Assembly: GCA_004195335.1 (NCBI GenBank) | Contig: SDWK01000295.1 | Location: forward strand, 1-6,641 | Length of the DNA: 6,641 bases | Direction of reading: 5' to 3' | Source of the DNA: Shewanella sp. | GTDB taxonomy: Bacteria > Pseudomonadota > Gammaproteobacteria > Enterobacterales > Shewanellaceae | Shown here: positions 5,447 through 6,641 of the stretch, piece by piece | Position numbering within the stretch: position 1 is the first letter of the stretch | How the letters are laid out: each line of letters starts with the position of its first letter | The notes under the pieces: model-generated | The model's input: only the letters and a program-made list of their open reading frames with translations | Database searches by the model: none | Told to the model about the DNA's origin: nothing | Made by a program: the position numbers and the translations under genes

Positions 5447-6528
5447 AAGGCCAGTGGCTGAGTGAAGAGCAAAAATTAGAGATCCTCATTATGATTGAGC
5501 AAGCCAAAGAAAAGGGCACTCCTGTAACTCGAACCTGTGCCTTCTGGAGGATTAACCGGCGCCGTGTGGTGCGATGGTGCAGGAAAAAGAAAAATAACCA
5601 AAGTCTGCGGAATCTCAAGCCGGGGCCAAGAGAGCCTGTCCATAAGCTTCTGCCTGAGGAGAGGGAAGCTGTTTTGCAGATGGCTAAGAAAGAAGAATAT
5701 GCTGATTTAGCCCACCGCATTCTTGCCGTAACAGCTTGGGATCTGGGTTTATTTTTCGTTTCTTTTTCCTCTGCGTATCGCATTTTACGTTCCGCAAACC
5801 TGATGGCTATGAGAGGTGTTCAAAGTCAACATAATGGTCGTTCAATCCCTCCGGCTCGTAAGGAAATCACCGGTCCGAATCAACGATGGTGTTGGGACAT
5901 CAGTTATCTGCCAACTTACGAGAAAGGAGTTTTTCTCTACCTGTTTCTGCTTCTCGATGAGTATTCTCGCAAGGCCATCTCCTGGCTAGTCAGTTGGCAT
6001 CAAACCGCTGAAAAAGCTCGATGTCTTCTGGAAGAAGGTCTGAGCGACGAAAACATCCTTGATCTCTCTGAGGACCAACGTCCTGAGATCATCAACGACC
6101 GGGGCCGTCAAATGAAAGCCAAGCCAATCAAAAGAATGTTTGAGGATCACCACATGCCCCAGTTGTTCGCCAGGCCACGGACCCCCAATGATAATCCTTT
6201 TGTTGAGTCACTATTCAGTACTATTAAAAGGGCTCCTGAGTACCCCGACCGATTTTTGGATCGCAAACAAGCAGCTGAATACTTTAATCGCTATTTTCCT
6301 TGGTACAATACGGAGCATTTGCACTCCGGCATTGATTATGTAACGCCGGAACAATGCCACCGAGGCTTGCGGGATCAAATCGTTGCCCGCCGAAAAGCCG
6401 ATCTTGATAACCAGCGTCGTTTTCGAAAGGAGGTCAACCGCCAAAAACAAAACATCTTGACAGAGGACTTAAAAACATTAATTCTTAATTTCAATCAAAT
6501 GACAGCTTGTAGTGTAATTAATCTTTGA
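5434..6528 (+). CDS. IS3-family OrfB transposase (DD(35)E integrase core)
   Basis: A 364-residue catalytic part of the transposase, normally made as the C-terminal part of an OrfAB fusion. Residues about 9-55 form a second helix-turn-helix-like region and about 68-125 an HTH_21-like linker. The rve/RNase H core follows, with D155 in RWCWDISYLP, D222 in NDRGRQ and E258 in PFVESLFSTIK. Exactly 35 residues lie between the last two acids, the IS3 spacing. The C-terminal YNTEHLHSGIDYVTPEQ (291-307) is also typical of IS3 transposases. The GTG at 5434 has no convincing ribosome binding site, which supports frameshift expression. The stop lies inside the right inverted repeat. Every catalytic residue is present, so the enzyme should be functional. 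After the usual core the protein has a basic tail of about 50 residues. Confidence 0.92.
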   Translation: MGEIKGQWLSEEQKLEILIMIEQAKEKGTPVTRTCAFWRINRRRVVRWCRKKKNNQSLRNLKPGPREPVHKLLPEEREAVLQMAKKEEYADLAHRILAVTAWDLGLFFVSFSSAYRILRSANLMAMRGVQSQHNGRSIPPARKEITGPNQRWCWDISYLPTYEKGVFLYLFLLLDEYSRKAISWLVSWHQTAEKARCLLEEGLSDENILDLSEDQRPEIINDRGRQMKAKPIKRMFEDHHMPQLFARPRTPNDNPFVESLFSTIKRAPEYPDRFLDRKQAAEYFNRYFPWYNTEHLHSGIDYVTPEQCHRGLRDQIVARRKADLDNQRRFRKEVNRQKQNILTEDLKTLILNFNQMTACSVINL

Positions 6529-6551
6529 GTTGAGACATTGTCTCAGAAACG
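6508..6551 (-). repeat. IS right inverted repeat
   Basis: The partner of 4941-4985, overlapping the end of orfB. Unlike the left end it contains a perfect short palindrome, TGAGACA-T-TGTCTCA (6531-6545), whose outer arm is diverged on the left. Ends of unequal quality are common in IS3 elements and can set which end is attacked first. Confidence 0.85.
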
Positions 6552-6581
6552 CGCCGATATGATACTCAGGAATATAATTAT

Positions 6582-6641
6582 TTAAACTATTGTCTTTTTG
6601 TTACGTTCTTTCCGCAACTCATCGCAGGTCCAATCGTACAT
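6582..6641 (-). CDS. Possible partial gene running to the window edge
   Basis: On the complement, a frame of 19 codons reads from the window edge to a TAA at 6582-6584: MYDWTCDELRKERNKKTIV. The ATG coincides with the last bases of the window, so it may be an internal Met of a longer protein. The peptide is hydrophilic and plausible as a C-terminus, but it is too short to identify. Its stop is about 30 bases outside the right end of the insertion sequence, so the IS has not interrupted it. Confidence 0.3.
   Translation of the reverse strand: MYDWTCDELRKERNKKTIV

Larger units (their letters stand above)
4941..6551 (+). mobile_element. IS3-family insertion sequence, apparently complete
   Basis: About 1.6 kb bounded by imperfect inverted repeats at 4941-4985 and 6508-6551. 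It encodes orfA and orfB in overlapping frames with a -1 frameshift site, the classic IS3 layout. orfB has an intact DD(35)E triad and neither frame carries a stop or deletion, so the element may still be active. With these ends, the flanking triplets are CGC on both sides (4938-4940 and 6552-6554), consistent with a 3-bp target duplication but short enough to be chance. Most IS3 ends start with TG. Starting instead at TGTCTCA (4955 left, 6537 right) gives no matching target repeat, so the outer boundary is uncertain by about 15 bases. Confidence 0.88.

Noticed and set aside
4959..5783. Minus-strand 274-codon open frame across the insertion sequence
   Set aside because: It is antisense to orfA, orfB and the frameshift site, all with strong family motifs; the product is low-complexity and unrecognisable.

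Overview
The window looks like accessory-leaning chromosome from a Gram-negative bacterium, most likely a sulfate-reducer-type deltaproteobacterium (Desulfobacterota). This is an inference from gene flavour: small zinc-ribbon and (D/E)RR-motif proteins, AT-rich intergenic DNA and an IS3-type element. No rRNA, tRNA or CRISPR array is visible, so the taxonomic guess cannot be checked here.

Left part (1-2270): the window opens on a rho-independent terminator that must belong to a + strand gene lying outside. A complete + strand CPA2/Kef-type cation:proton antiporter with a cytoplasmic TrkA-N (RCK-N) nucleotide-binding domain follows at 238-1920. Then come about 250 bases without a convincing gene, ending in a good sigma70-type promoter (2170-2197).

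Middle part (2271-4160): that promoter drives a small eight-cysteine protein built from two Cx2Cx10C repeats (2271-2540), which is closed by a terminator. The terminator and the ~100 bases after it are a diverged copy of the first ~142 bases of the window, so one intergenic block occurs twice, each time ahead of a + strand gene. The second copy precedes a stand-alone ketoacyl-ACP synthase III (KAS III) homologue (2897-3880). It keeps the nucleophilic cysteine but has Thr and Tyr where FabH has its catalytic His and Asn. A near-perfect palindrome sits 48 bases before its start codon and is a candidate operator.

Right part (4161-6641): two small minus-strand genes encode a 66-residue protein with a C-terminal membrane helix and a 103-residue basic protein with five (D/E)RR motifs. 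Next is a complete IS3-family insertion sequence of about 1.6 kb (about 4941-6551). It has 44-45 bp imperfect inverted repeats, an orfA, a DD(35)E orfB, an A8 frameshift site joining them, and a strong nested hairpin in the orfA leader. The last 60 bases hold the end of a minus-strand reading frame that runs to the window edge.

The genes do not form one operon or an obvious single pathway. The best candidates for something under-described are the KAS III variant with its palindrome, the duplicated terminator-bearing intergenic block, and the hairpin in the IS leader. I see no clear defence system, secretion system or other multi-gene novelty.
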